Shown piece by piece: positions 41,901 to 50,334 of a DNA stretch of 64,000 nucleotides. Location of the stretch: positions 312,971 to 376,970 of the forward strand of contig NZ_KE383992.1 of assembly GCF_000423225.1 (NCBI RefSeq), in the 5' to 3' direction. The stretch comes from Kaistia adipata DSM 17808 (lineage in GTDB: Bacteria > Pseudomonadota > Alphaproteobacteria > Rhizobiales > Kaistiaceae). The notes under the pieces were generated by a model. It had not been told where the DNA came from, searched no databases, and saw nothing but the letters and a program-made list of their open reading frames with translations. Both the position numbers and the translations under genes were made by a program. Within the stretch, counting starts at the first letter, position 1. Each line of letters opens with the position of its first letter.

Positions 41901-42293
41901 TTCGACCCGCGCCGGCACATCATCGCCTGCAACGGCCGCCGCGTGCCGATGACGGCGACCGGCACGGCCGGCCATTCCGTCGCCGCCGTCCGCTACAAGG
42001 CCTGGCAGCCGGCCCGCGGCCTGCACCCGACCATCCCCGCCCATGCGCCGCTCACCTTCGACATCGTCGACGGCTGGTCGCAGCGCTCGCTCGGCGGCTG
42101 CGTCTACCACGTCGCCCATCCCGGCGGCCGCAACTACGACACCTTCCCGGTCAATTCCTACGAGGCGGAGGCGCGCCGGCTGGCGCGCTTCGAGGCGATC
42201 GGCCACACCAGCGGCCCGTTCATGCCGATGCCGGAAAGCGGCTCGCCGGAATTCCCGATGACGCTCGACCTGCGTCGTCCGGCCAACCTCTGA
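38940..42293 (+). CDS. transglutaminase-like/DUF2126 protein
   Basis: Very large cytosolic protein of 1117 residues. Residues 1-260 are a bacterial transglutaminase N-domain plus transglutaminase-like fold: [20 protein letters not shown] at the start, catalytic C180 in [16 protein letters not shown]229 in [11 protein letters not shown] and D245 in GMDPTSG. The remainder is DUF2126, with [47 protein letters not shown] and [17 protein letters not shown]; this half looks like an amidoligase-type fold. First gene of a three-gene operon with an ATP-grasp/alpha-E protein and a second transglutaminase. Predicted in comparative genomics to make or transfer a small peptide; product unknown. Confidence 0.92.
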   Translation: MSILAALRHVTRYRYDRPVALGPQVIRLRPAPHCRTKVPSYSLKVTPANHFVNWQQDPHGNWQARFVFPEKTTEFAVEVDLLADLEVYNPFDFFVEPNAEQFPFAYEPALAEELAAYLDPEPAGPLLAEFLATIPREPTQIVTFLVGLNQRLQNDIRYLIRMEPGVQAPEETLASRAGSCRDSGWLLVQILRHLGLAARFVSGYLIQLKPDIAALDGPAGAAVDFTDLHAWAEVYIPGAGWIGMDPTSGLFTGEGHLPLCATPHYRSAAPITGAFVADPGTETAFEFDMRVDRVAENPRVTLPFSDESWAALDGLGRRVDADLACDDVRLTMGGEPTFVSIDDYEAPEWNTEAVGPTKRGRADELVRRLRTRFAPGGFLHYGQGKWYPGESLPRWTFALYWRKDGKPIWRDSALIAAEADDLHATPDQAGALLAELSGRLGISADHVVPAYEDPAHWVLKEAELPENVTPADSKLDDPEARARIARVFERGLAEPSGYILPVQRWQARAEGRWMSEKWPLRRGKMFLVPGDSPVGFRLPLSSLPYVPVSSYPFIVQADPGSITAPLPDPEQLAQNDAARRAEEMARLTAAGSDSAEGEREKLVEQFLAPGSSVRTALSVEPRDGRLCVFMPPTERLEDYLELLATLEESARALGLCVHVEGYPPPIDPRLHVVKVTPDPGVIEVNVQPAANWDECVAITRELYEEARQSRLGTEKFMTDGHHTGTGGGNHVVVGGAHPADSPFLRRPDLLKSLVLYWQRHPSLSYLFSGLFIGPTSQAPRIDEARHDGLYELEIALAAVPAPGAGAEPPPWLVDRLFRNLLVDVTGNTHRTEICIDKLYSPDGPTGRLGLVEFRSFEMPPDYRMSLAQQLLVRALIAMLWRTPQQGALMRWGTQLHDRFMLPHFIWSDFQDVLGDLQQSGYAFDPAWFEAQREFRFPFIGAIEQQGVRLELRQALEPWHVLGEEGAIGGTVRYVDSSVERIQVKAEGFDPRRHIIACNGRRVPMTATGTAGHSVAAVRYKAWQPARGLHPTIPAHAPLTFDIVDGWSQRSLGGCVYHVAHPGGRNYDTFPVNSYEAEARRLARFEAIGHTSGPFMPMPESGSPEFPMTLDLRRPANL

Positions 42294-42300
42294 GGCGAAC

Positions 42301-44808
42301 GTGACGCGCAAGCAGACGAACCGCCGGAGCCGCGAAGCCGCCGACCGCGCCGAAAGGCTGATCGCCAACTACCGGCCGCTGCCGGGCGTCGCCGACGAGT
42401 TCATCGGCCCGGACGGCGCGATCCGGCCGCACTGGATGCGCTTCGTCGAGACGATGGCCGATCTCGGCCCGGCCGAGGTGCAGCACCGCTTCGCGCTCGC
42501 CGACCGGCATCTCGCCGATTCCGGCGTCGTGTTCCGCGTCTATGGCGAAGAGAACGGCGACGAGCGCCCCTGGCCGCTCTCGCATGTCCCGTTCCTGATC
42601 GAGCCGAAGGAATGGGCCCGCCTCGAAGCCGGGCTGATCCAGCGCGCCCGCCTGCTCGACGCGATCCTCGGCGACGCCTATGGCGAAGGCTGGCTCGCCG
42701 CCGATGGCGCGCTGCCGGCGGCGATCATCGCCGGCAGCCCGGAATATCTGCGCCCGCTTGTCGGTGCCCGCCCGGTCGGCGGCCATCACCTACGCTTCTA
42801 TGCCGTCGATGTCGGCCGCGGCCCGGACGGCCGCTGGTGGGTCGTCTCCGACCGCAGCCAGGCCCCCTCCGGCGCCGGATACGCGCTCGAGAACCGCATC
42901 GCGCTGTCGCGCGCGCTGCCCGACATCTTCCGTTCCTTCAACGTCGAGCGGCTCGCCGGCTTCTTCCAGGATTTTCGCGCGGGGCTGAACGCGTTGAACC
43001 GGCATGAGGAAACGCGCGTCGCGCTGCTGACGCCAGGGCCACTCAACGAAACCTATTTCGAGCACGCCTATCTCGCCCGCTATCTCGGCTTCGTCCTCGT
43101 CGAGGGCGAGGACCTCACCGTGCGCGACGACACGGTCTACATGCGCACCATCTCGGGGCTGAAGCGCGCCGACGTGCTGCTGCGCCGCCTCGACGCCGAT
43201 TTCGCCGACCCGCTGGAACTGAACCCCGCCTCGCGGCTCGGCGTGCCGGGCCTCGCCGGCGCGGTGCGGCAGCGCAACGTCGCCATCGCCAACGCGCTCG
43301 GCGCGGGGCTGGTCGAGGCGCGCGCCATGCTCGGCTTCCTGCCCGGCCTCGCCCGCCGCGTGCTCGGCGAGGACCTGATCCTGCCCAACGTCGCCACCTG
43401 GTGGTGCGGCCAGACGCTGGAGCGCGATCATGTCGTCGCCGAATTCGACCGCATGGTGATCGCACCGGCGCTCGGCGGCAGCGTGCCCGGCCTGCTCGAT
43501 CGCGGCGCCATGCTCGGCTCGGCGATCACGCCGGGGCACAAGGCCGAGCTGATCCGCGCGCTCGGCCGGCGCGGCGCCGATTTCGTCGGCCAGGAGGCGG
43601 TGAAGCTCTCCACCACCCCGACCTGGCGCGGCACCGGCGACGAGGCCCGGCTCGAACCGCGGCCGTCGATCCTGCGCCTCTACGTCGCCCGCGGTCGCGA
43701 CGGCTGGACCGTCATGCCGGGCGGCTTCTGCCGCATCTCCGACCAGCCCGACGCCCGCGCCGTGACGCTGCACCAGGGCGGCGCCTCGGCCGATGTCTGG
43801 GTCCTTTCCGACGAGCCGGTGGCCGAGACGACCCTGCTTCCCTCGCCGGACAAGGTCGCCCTGCAGCGCGTCACCTCGACGCTGCCGAGCCGGGCGGCGG
43901 AAAACCTGTTCTGGCTCGGCCGCTATGTCGAGCGCACGGAAGCGGCGCTGCGGCTGGTGCGCGCCATCGCCGGGCGGCATGTCGATGCCGAGCATGACGG
44001 CGCCGCGGTGGTCGAACGGCTCGACGCGGCGCTGGCCGAAGCCGGCTCCGTCGACGACGACGAGCACGCGACGCCCTCGGCCCGCGCGCTGGCGATCCTC
44101 ACCGATCGCGGCGCCTTCAACACCGCGCCGCGCCTCGCCGAGGCCTCCCGCCGCGCGGCGTCCGTGATCCGCGACCGCCTGTCGCCCGACGCCTGGCGCT
44201 GCGTCGCCGACCTCGAGGCGCTGATGCAGCAGCCGCTGGAGGGCGAGACCGACAGCGATATCCTCGAGCGCGCCAATGCGGCGCTGCGCCTGATCGCCGC
44301 CTTCTCCGGCCTGGTGCACGAGAACATGGTGCGCCAGCATGGCTGGCGCTTCCTGGAGACGGGGCGGCGCATCGAGCGCGGCCTCGCGATCGCCCGCGCC
44401 GTCCGCTATTGCGGCATGTCGGGAAGGCCCGGCGAGCTCGACGCGCTGCTCGAACTCGCCGACAGCCACATCACCTACCGCATCCGCTACGTGATGCTGC
44501 CGGCGCGCGTGCCGGTGGTCGATCTGGTGCTGCTCGACAGCCGCAACCCGCGCGCCCTTGCCTTCCAGGCCGAGCGCATCCGGCAATTACTCTTGGAGCT
44601 GCCGGCCCATGCGCCCGCCGGCCTTCTCGGCCCGGCCGACCGCCTCGCCACCCGCCTCGCCGCCGAGACCGGCACCGCCGACGCGGCGGCGCTCGGCATC
44701 GACCACATCCTCGGCTTCGAGCGCGACCTGATGCGAATCTCCGACGAGATCGCGCTTGCCTATTTCACCCACCGGCGACCGGCAGAGCCGGCGGAGGGCA
44801 CAGCCTGA
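42301..44808 (+). CDS. circularly permuted ATP-grasp and alpha-E domain protein
   Basis: Cytosolic protein of 835 residues starting at a GTG 7 bases after the DUF2126 stop. Residues about 60-480 are a circularly permuted ATP-grasp domain (DUF404/407 class): LIQRARLLDAILGDAYG, LRFYAVDVGRGPDGRWWVV, TPGPLNETYFEHAYLARYLGF and LRRLDADFADPLEL are conserved. From residue 527 (SRAAENLFWLGRYVERTEAA) starts the alpha-helical E domain. ATP-grasp enzymes join carboxylates to amines with ATP, so this is the likely peptide ligase of the operon. In many relatives the two domains are split; here they are fused. The substrate is unknown. Confidence 0.93.
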   Translation: MTRKQTNRRSREAADRAERLIANYRPLPGVADEFIGPDGAIRPHWMRFVETMADLGPAEVQHRFALADRHLADSGVVFRVYGEENGDERPWPLSHVPFLIEPKEWARLEAGLIQRARLLDAILGDAYGEGWLAADGALPAAIIAGSPEYLRPLVGARPVGGHHLRFYAVDVGRGPDGRWWVVSDRSQAPSGAGYALENRIALSRALPDIFRSFNVERLAGFFQDFRAGLNALNRHEETRVALLTPGPLNETYFEHAYLARYLGFVLVEGEDLTVRDDTVYMRTISGLKRADVLLRRLDADFADPLELNPASRLGVPGLAGAVRQRNVAIANALGAGLVEARAMLGFLPGLARRVLGEDLILPNVATWWCGQTLERDHVVAEFDRMVIAPALGGSVPGLLDRGAMLGSAITPGHKAELIRALGRRGADFVGQEAVKLSTTPTWRGTGDEARLEPRPSILRLYVARGRDGWTVMPGGFCRISDQPDARAVTLHQGGASADVWVLSDEPVAETTLLPSPDKVALQRVTSTLPSRAAENLFWLGRYVERTEAALRLVRAIAGRHVDAEHDGAAVVERLDAALAEAGSVDDDEHATPSARALAILTDRGAFNTAPRLAEASRRAASVIRDRLSPDAWRCVADLEALMQQPLEGETDSDILERANAALRLIAAFSGLVHENMVRQHGWRFLETGRRIERGLAIARAVRYCGMSGRPGELDALLELADSHITYRIRYVMLPARVPVVDLVLLDSRNPRALAFQAERIRQLLLELPAHAPAGLLGPADRLATRLAAETGTADAAALGIDHILGFERDLMRISDEIALAYFTHRRPAEPAEGTA

Positions 44809-45686
44809 TGCTCTACGACATCCGCCAGACGACGCGCTACCGCTACGCCGCGCCGGTGCCCTTCGCGCGCCAGGTGCTGCGCCTGCTGCCCGTGGCGCGC
44901 GCCGGCCAGCGCGTCATCGCCGCCGACCTCGTCATCACCCCGGCGCCGACCGAGCGGCACGACGGGCTCGACTTCTTCGGCAATAGGATCACCACCGTCG
45001 CCTTCGCCTTTCCGCATGAGGCGCTGACGCTGGAAACCCGGGCGCGCGTCGCCGTCGAGGCCGGCCCGCCGCTCGACGCCAACGCGACCCCGGCCTTCGA
45101 GCAGATCCGCGACCAGGCCGTGGCGGATACCGATCTCGGGCCGACCTCGCCGGTGCATTTCCTGTTCGCGAGCCGCGCCATCGCCATCGACGAGGCCATC
45201 GGCGCCTATGCGGCGGCGAGCTTTCCGCCCGGACGACCGATCCTCGCCGCCGCCTTCGACCTGACCCGCCGGATCAAGGCCGACTTCGCCTATGATCCGA
45301 CCGCGACCGACGTCACGACGCTGCCGGGCGACGCCTTCGCCAAGCGCGCCGGCGTCTGCCAGGACTTCGCCCATGTGATGATCGCCGGGCTCCGCACGCT
45401 CGGCCTACCGGCCGCCTATGTCAGCGGCTTCCTGCGCACGCTGCCGCCGCCGGGGCAGCCGCGCCTCGAAGGCGCCGACGCCACCCATGCCTGGGTCGCG
45501 GTCTGGTGCGGCCGCGACATCGGCTGGGTCGGGCTCGACCCCACCAATGGCGTGCAGGTGGCCGAGGACCACGTCGTGCTGGCGGTCGGCCGCGACTATT
45601 CCGACGCCGCGCCGGTCGACGGCGTCATCGTCACCTCGGGCGACCACGAGCTCGACGTCGAGGTCGACGTCGTCGCCGTGGCCTGA
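44808..45686 (+). CDS. transglutaminase family protein
   Basis: Protein of 292 residues with an N-terminal immunoglobulin-like transglutaminase_N domain (MLYDIRQTTRYRYAAPVPFA) and a papain-like transglutaminase domain. Catalytic residues are C184 (RAGVCQDFAHVMIAGLR), H227 (DATHAWVAVW) and D244 (GLDPTNG). The start ATG overlaps the preceding stop (TGATG at 44806-44810), indicating coupling with the ATP-grasp gene. As a cysteine peptidase or acyl transferase it may trim or attach the product of the ligase. Also related to the N-terminal domain of the first gene in the operon. Confidence 0.93.
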   Translation: MLYDIRQTTRYRYAAPVPFARQVLRLLPVARAGQRVIAADLVITPAPTERHDGLDFFGNRITTVAFAFPHEALTLETRARVAVEAGPPLDANATPAFEQIRDQAVADTDLGPTSPVHFLFASRAIAIDEAIGAYAAASFPPGRPILAAAFDLTRRIKADFAYDPTATDVTTLPGDAFAKRAGVCQDFAHVMIAGLRTLGLPAAYVSGFLRTLPPPGQPRLEGADATHAWVAVWCGRDIGWVGLDPTNGVQVAEDHVVLAVGRDYSDAAPVDGVIVTSGDHELDVEVDVVAVA

Positions 45687-45907
45687 TCCGATGCGCGATA
45701 GCCTCACAGGGGGAACGAATTCGTCGCACCGGCGCGACAGGCTGGTATTTCTCGACGGCACGCGGTATCAGGGCGGATGGATTCCCTGCTGCCTTGGCTT
45801 GCGGGACCGGCTGACGTGTCTGCCGCGCACCCTTCAACACCGCTGCTAGATCGCGCCCCGGCCCCGGAATACGAGAGCCATTCTAGAGATAGGATTACGT
45901 GACCGTC

Positions 45908-46189
45908 ATGTCTTCCACGTTCGACGTCGTCGCCGATGTGATTGCCCAGACCAGCGAAATTCCGCGTGAGAAGATCACGCCGGAGTCGCACGCCATTGAC
46001 GATCTGGGCATCGACAGCCTCGATTTCCTCGACATCGTCTTCGCGCTCGACAAGAAGTTCGGGATCAAGATCCCGCTCGAGCAGTGGACCCAGGAAGTCA
46101 ACGCCGGCAAGGCTTCGGTCGAGGAGTACTTCCTCCTGAAGAACCTCTGCGCCCACATCGACGATCTCGTCGCCAAGAAGAACGCCTGA
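45908..46189 (+). CDS. acpXL: specialised acyl carrier protein AcpXL
   Basis: Acyl carrier protein of 93 residues that carries the growing 27-hydroxyoctacosanoyl chain for rhizobial lipid A. The phosphopantetheine serine is S37 in [33 protein letters not shown] and [16 protein letters not shown] are AcpXL-specific. The ATG at 45908 aligns with known AcpXL starts, but the ribosome-like AGGA (45891) is closer to an in-frame GTG at 45899, so three extra residues are possible. First gene of the six-gene cluster; the 221-bp gap before it shows no gene and should contain the promoter. Confidence 0.95.
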   Translation: MSSTFDVVADVIAQTSEIPREKITPESHAIDDLGIDSLDFLDIVFALDKKFGIKIPLEQWTQEVNAGKASVEEYFLLKNLCAHIDDLVAKKNA

Positions 46190-46210
46190 TCGGATCGGCG
46201 CCGCGCGGCC

Positions 46211-46678
46211 ATGCGTCTCGAATATTTCCAGATGATCGATCGCATCGTCGATTTCGACGCCGCGACCGGTCGGATTCATGCCAAGGCCTTCGTCCCCGAG
46301 ACGAGCCCTGTGTTCGAGGGTCACTTCCCCGGCTATCCGATCATGCCGGGCGTGCTCCTGATCGAGACCATGGCGCAGGCGTCCGGCTTCCTGATCCTCG
46401 GCCTCAACGGCCTCTCGCGCATGCCGTTCTTCGCCGGCTGCAAGAAGGCCAAGTTCCGCCGCTTCATCGAGCCCGGCGCCGAACTCGACGTCTATGCGAC
46501 GCTCTCCCATGACGGCTCCGGCTTCGCCGTGACCGAGGCGAAGATCGAGCAGAACGGCCCGGTCTGCGAGGCCGAGCTGACGCTCAAGGTGATGGACTTC
46601 CCCGCGCCCGAGCTCGTCGAGAACATGCGCGCGCGGGTGCAGCAGATCGGCCTGACGCCGGTCGGAGACGTGGCATGA
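46211..46678 (+). CDS. fabZXL: 3-hydroxyacyl-ACP dehydratase of VLCFA synthesis
   Basis: Hot-dog dehydratase of 155 residues working on AcpXL-bound intermediates. Active-site H38 and E52 lie in FEGHFPGYPIMPGVLLIE; the substrate-tunnel region AGCKKAKFRRFIEPGAEL matches FabZ relatives. It follows acpXL by 21 bp and its stop overlaps the ATG of fabF2XL (46675-46678, ATGA). Gene order acpXL-fabZXL-fabF2XL-fabF1XL-adh2XL-lpxXL equals that in Rhizobium leguminosarum. Confidence 0.94.
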   Translation: MRLEYFQMIDRIVDFDAATGRIHAKAFVPETSPVFEGHFPGYPIMPGVLLIETMAQASGFLILGLNGLSRMPFFAGCKKAKFRRFIEPGAELDVYATLSHDGSGFAVTEAKIEQNGPVCEAELTLKVMDFPAPELVENMRARVQQIGLTPVGDVA

Positions 46679-47907
46679 GCGACAAGCCTGGCATGGATGA
46701 CGGTCACGAGGTCTGGATCACCGGCATCGGGCTGATCTCCTCGCTCGGCGAGGGGCTCGACGCGCACTGGCAGGCGCTGGCGATCGATCCGCCGAAGCCC
46801 GCCGCGGCCGAGACCGAGCGCTTCGCGCCGTTCCCGGTCCTGCCGATGGTGCCGCTCGAGCTCGACAAGCAGATCCCGCGCAAGGCCGATCAGCGCCAGA
46901 TGGAGCCGTGGCAGCGCCTCGGCACCTATGCGGCCGGCCTGGCGCTCGCCGATGCCGGCCTCGCCGGCGATCTCGAGCGCCTCGCGCACATGGACATGAT
47001 CGTCGCGGCGGGCGGCGGCGAGCGTGACGTCGACGTCGACGGCCAGATCCTGGCCGGCCTGAGCGGCGGCGCCCAGCCGGAAGCCTTCCTGAACGAGCGG
47101 CTGGCCAATGACTTGCGGCCGACCCTGTTCCTGGCGCAGCTCTCCAACCTGCTCGCCGGCAACATCTCGATCGTCCACAAGGTCACCGGTTCGTCGCGCA
47201 CCTTCATGGGCGAGGAACTCGCCGGCATCAGCGCCGTCGAGATCGCCGCCCGGCGCATCCGCGCCGGCCAGGGCGAGCAGTTCCTCGTCGGCGCCGCCTA
47301 CAACGCCGAACGCAAGGACATGCTGCTGAGCCTGGCGCTCGGCAACACGCTGTGGCAGGGCGCCGTCAACTCCGTCTGGGAGCGGGCGAATGCCGGCGGC
47401 GGCATGGTCACCGGCTCGATCGGCGTGTTCCTGGTGCTCGAATCCCGCGCCAGCGCCGAGGCGCGCGGCAAGACGGCCTATGCCAAGCTCGGCCCGGTGC
47501 TTTCCGGCCGCAGCCGCCGCGAGCCCGGACAGGCCGCCGCCGTGGCGCGCGGCCAGGTCGAGACGCTGAAGCCGGCGCTCGGCGACAAGCCCGTCGGCGT
47601 GCTCTCGGGCGCGACCGGCATCGGCCCGGCCACGCTGGAAGAACGCGCGCTGCTGGAAGAACTCGTCGCCGCGGGCACCGTCGGTCCCGTGCGCGCGCCG
47701 CAGAGCCTGATCGGCAACGGCCTCGAGGCCGCCTTCCCGGCCCAGGTCGCGCTCGCCGCCCTGGCGCTGTCGCGAAAGGGCTTCTACCGCCCGGCCGATC
47801 CGACTGGCCTGGAGCTTGAAGCCGCCGAGGCGCCCACCCAGATCATTGCCACGAGCTGGGGGTTCTGGCGCGGCGAAGGCATGGCGCTCGTCGAAGCGAT
47901 CGACTGA
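46675..47907 (+). CDS. fabF2XL: ketosynthase-like protein FabF2XL without catalytic cysteine
   Basis: Thiolase-fold protein of 410 residues of the VLCFA cluster. It opens like a ketosynthase (EVWITGIGLISSLGEGLDAHW), but the nucleophile region reads NISIVHKVTGSSRTFMGEEL (residues 163-182), and no cysteine occurs anywhere in the protein. The second half also lacks the usual NAHGT and GHT-x-GA histidine motifs (GNGLEAAFPAQ in place). It is therefore unlikely to condense acyl chains itself and may pair with the intact FabF1XL encoded next to it, in the way chain-length factors pair with ketosynthases. That partnership is inference. Coupled to fabZXL by overlap. Confidence 0.9.
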   Translation: MSDKPGMDDGHEVWITGIGLISSLGEGLDAHWQALAIDPPKPAAAETERFAPFPVLPMVPLELDKQIPRKADQRQMEPWQRLGTYAAGLALADAGLAGDLERLAHMDMIVAAGGGERDVDVDGQILAGLSGGAQPEAFLNERLANDLRPTLFLAQLSNLLAGNISIVHKVTGSSRTFMGEELAGISAVEIAARRIRAGQGEQFLVGAAYNAERKDMLLSLALGNTLWQGAVNSVWERANAGGGMVTGSIGVFLVLESRASAEARGKTAYAKLGPVLSGRSRREPGQAAAVARGQVETLKPALGDKPVGVLSGATGIGPATLEERALLEELVAAGTVGPVRAPQSLIGNGLEAAFPAQVALAALALSRKGFYRPADPTGLELEAAEAPTQIIATSWGFWRGEGMALVEAID

Positions 47908-47921
47908 GAAAGGTCAAGATC

Positions 47922-49214
47922 ATGGGCAAGATCCCGGGCAAGACGCGTGATCATCTCGGGCGTCCCGTCGTCGCCGTCACCGGCATGGGCGTCGTCACCT
48001 CGCTCGGCCAGGGCGTCGACGACAACTGGTCGGCGCTGACCGCCGGCACGTCCGGCATCCACCGCATCAACCGCTTCCCTGTCGATCATCTCAGGACGAC
48101 GATCGCTGGCACCGTCGACTTCCTGTTCGACGAGGCGCCGCGCTCCGCCGTGCTGACCGAGAAGCTGGCCGAACTCGCGGCCGACGAGGCGATCACGCGC
48201 GCCAAGATCGGCGCGCCGGGCGATTTCCCCGGCATGCTGTTCATGGCCGTGCCGCCGGTCGAACTCGACTGGTCGGTCAAGCGCGACCTCTACGACAACG
48301 GCAATCCGGACATCGCCGATCCCTATGACCGGATGATCGGCAGCGCCCTCGCGGCGAACGATCCCGACCTCTACGACTACGCGCTCTATGCCTGCGTCGC
48401 CGAGAAGACGGCCGACCGGTTCGGCACGCGCGGCGCGCCGATCTCGCTGTCGACGGCCTGCGCCTCGGGCGCGACCGCGATCCAGCTCGGCGTTGAGGCG
48501 ATCCGGCGCGGCGATACCGAGGCGGCGCTCTGCATCGGCACGGACGGCTCCGTGCAGATCGAATCGCTGATCCGCTTCTCGCTGCTCTCGGCGCTTTCGA
48601 CCAACAACGAGGTTCCCGAGCTCGCCTCGCGCCCGTTCTCGAAGAACCGCGACGGCTTCGTCATGGCCGAGGGCGCCGGCGCACTCGTGCTCGAGGACTA
48701 TGATGCGGCGGTGGCGCGCGGCGCCGAGATCCTCGCCGTCATCCGCGGCGTCGGCGAACAGGCCGACGACTTCCACCGCACCCGCTCGAAGCCGGACGGT
48801 TCGCCCGTCATCGGCGCCATGCGCCAGGCGCTCGGCGACGCCGGCATCGGCCCGGACGCGGTCGACTACATCAATGCGCACGGCACCAGCACGCCGGAAA
48901 ACGACAAGATGGAAGGCCTCTCGCTCGAGGCCGTGTTCGGCGAGCACGTCAAGCAGATCCCGATCTCTTCCAACAAGTCGATGATCGGCCACACGCTGAC
49001 GGCGGCCGGCGCGATCGAGGCGGTGTTCTCGATCCAGACCATCCGCAGCGGCCTGATCCCGCCGACCATCAACCACGACACGCCCGACCCGTCGATCGCC
49101 CTCGACGTGGTGCCGAACACCGCCCGCGAGGCGCCGGTTTCGATGGTGCTGTCGAACTCGTTCGGCTTCGGCGGCCAGAACGCCTGCCTGGTGATCGCGG
49201 CCGGCCCGGCCTGA
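47922..49214 (+). CDS. fabF1XL: 3-oxoacyl-ACP synthase FabF1XL
   Basis: Condensing enzyme of 430 residues for elongating AcpXL-bound chains to C26-C28. The active site is complete: C180 (SLSTACASGATAIQ), H320 (INAHGTSTPEND), K352 and H357 (SSNKSMIGHTLTAAGA); the C-terminal [14 protein letters not shown] is the gate loop. N-terminal extension MGKIPGKTRDHLGRP precedes VVAVTGMGVVTSLG. It follows fabF2XL by 14 bp and precedes adh2XL by 90 bp. Confidence 0.95.
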   Translation: MGKIPGKTRDHLGRPVVAVTGMGVVTSLGQGVDDNWSALTAGTSGIHRINRFPVDHLRTTIAGTVDFLFDEAPRSAVLTEKLAELAADEAITRAKIGAPGDFPGMLFMAVPPVELDWSVKRDLYDNGNPDIADPYDRMIGSALAANDPDLYDYALYACVAEKTADRFGTRGAPISLSTACASGATAIQLGVEAIRRGDTEAALCIGTDGSVQIESLIRFSLLSALSTNNEVPELASRPFSKNRDGFVMAEGAGALVLEDYDAAVARGAEILAVIRGVGEQADDFHRTRSKPDGSPVIGAMRQALGDAGIGPDAVDYINAHGTSTPENDKMEGLSLEAVFGEHVKQIPISSNKSMIGHTLTAAGAIEAVFSIQTIRSGLIPPTINHDTPDPSIALDVVPNTAREAPVSMVLSNSFGFGGQNACLVIAAGPA

Positions 49215-49304
49215 CCGCGACGCTCGGTCCGCCCCGTGCCACTGGCATGTTGGGCGCCGAAACGCTAAAGCAGGCCCTGTTCAGACCACAAGACCGGATA
49301 TTCC

Positions 49305-50330
49305 ATGCGCGCCCTCCAGCTGCTCGCCGACCGCAAGCTTTCCATCGTTGATGTCCCGATGTCCGCCGAGCCGGGTCCCGGCGAGGTGCGCGTCAAGATC
49401 GGCGCCGTCGCGCTGAACCACATCGACGTCTGGGGCTGGCGCGGCATGGCCTTCGCCAAGCGCAAGCTGCCGCTGACGGTGGGCGCGGAAGCCGCCGGCA
49501 CGGTCGAATCCGTCGGTTCCGAGGTTTCCAGCGTCCGCGTCGGCCAGACCGTCGCCATCTACGGCGCCGAGACCTGCGGCACCTGCCCGGCCTGCCATGC
49601 CGGCAAGGACAATCTCTGCGAGAACGTCGCCGGCGTGCGCGGCTTCCACATCGACGGCCTCGCCTGCGACTACGTCACGCTGAAGGCCCGCCACGTCGTG
49701 CCGGCGCCGGACAATGTCTCGGTGCAGGACGCCGCCTGCACCCCGATCACCTTCGGCACCGTGCAGCACATGCTGTTCGACAACGCCAAGCTCGAGGCCG
49801 GCCAGACCATCCTGATCCAGGCGGGCGGCAGCGGCATCGGCACGGCGGCGATCCAGCTCGCCAAGGCGGTCGGCGCCACGGTCATCACCACCGTCGGCAG
49901 TGACGAGAAGGGCGAGAAGGCCAAGGCGCTCGGTGCCGACCACGTCATCAACTACCGCGAGGAACGCTTCGAGGGCGTCGTCCGCAAGCTGACCAAGAAG
50001 CGCGGCTGCGACGTCGTGTTCGAGCACGTCGGCGTCGACACCTGGGCCGGCTCCGTGTTCTCGCTGAAGCGCGGCGGCACGCTCGTCACCTGCGGCTCGA
50101 CCACCGGCATCTCGACCGAGATCAACCTGTTCCAGCTCTACCAGCAGCAGCTGCGCCTGATCGGCTCGTTCGGCTGCCGGATCGAGAACATCGAGCAGTC
50201 GCTCGCCAAGATCGGCGCCGGCATCGTCACGCCGGTCATCGACAGCACCGTGCCGTTCGACAACATCGACGCGGCGCTCGACCGGATCGAACAGCGCCAG
50301 GTCTTCGGCAAGATCATCGTCACGCTCTGA
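49305..50330 (+). CDS. adh2XL: alcohol dehydrogenase-type oxidoreductase Adh2XL
   Basis: MDR-superfamily oxidoreductase of 341 residues thought to act in reduction steps of VLCFA synthesis. Structural zinc ligands C91, C94, C97 and C105 are present (CGTCPACHAGKDNLC). The positions of the catalytic zinc ligands are replaced (NHIDVWGW and VGAEAAG instead of C/H and GHE), so it resembles zinc-independent quinone or enoyl reductases in its active site. Cofactor loop GGSGIGTAAIQLAKAVGA is NADPH-type. Located between fabF1XL and lpxXL with 4 bp to the latter. Confidence 0.92.
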   Translation: MRALQLLADRKLSIVDVPMSAEPGPGEVRVKIGAVALNHIDVWGWRGMAFAKRKLPLTVGAEAAGTVESVGSEVSSVRVGQTVAIYGAETCGTCPACHAGKDNLCENVAGVRGFHIDGLACDYVTLKARHVVPAPDNVSVQDAACTPITFGTVQHMLFDNAKLEAGQTILIQAGGSGIGTAAIQLAKAVGATVITTVGSDEKGEKAKALGADHVINYREERFEGVVRKLTKKRGCDVVFEHVGVDTWAGSVFSLKRGGTLVTCGSTTGISTEINLFQLYQQQLRLIGSFGCRIENIEQSLAKIGAGIVTPVIDSTVPFDNIDAALDRIEQRQVFGKIIVTL

Positions 50331-50334
50331 TCCG

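Noticed and set aside
46675-47907. FabF2XL as a frameshifted or decayed ketosynthase
   Set aside because: The frame is intact for 410 codons, coupled to neighbours, and the same cysteine-less gene type is part of the rhizobial VLCFA cluster.
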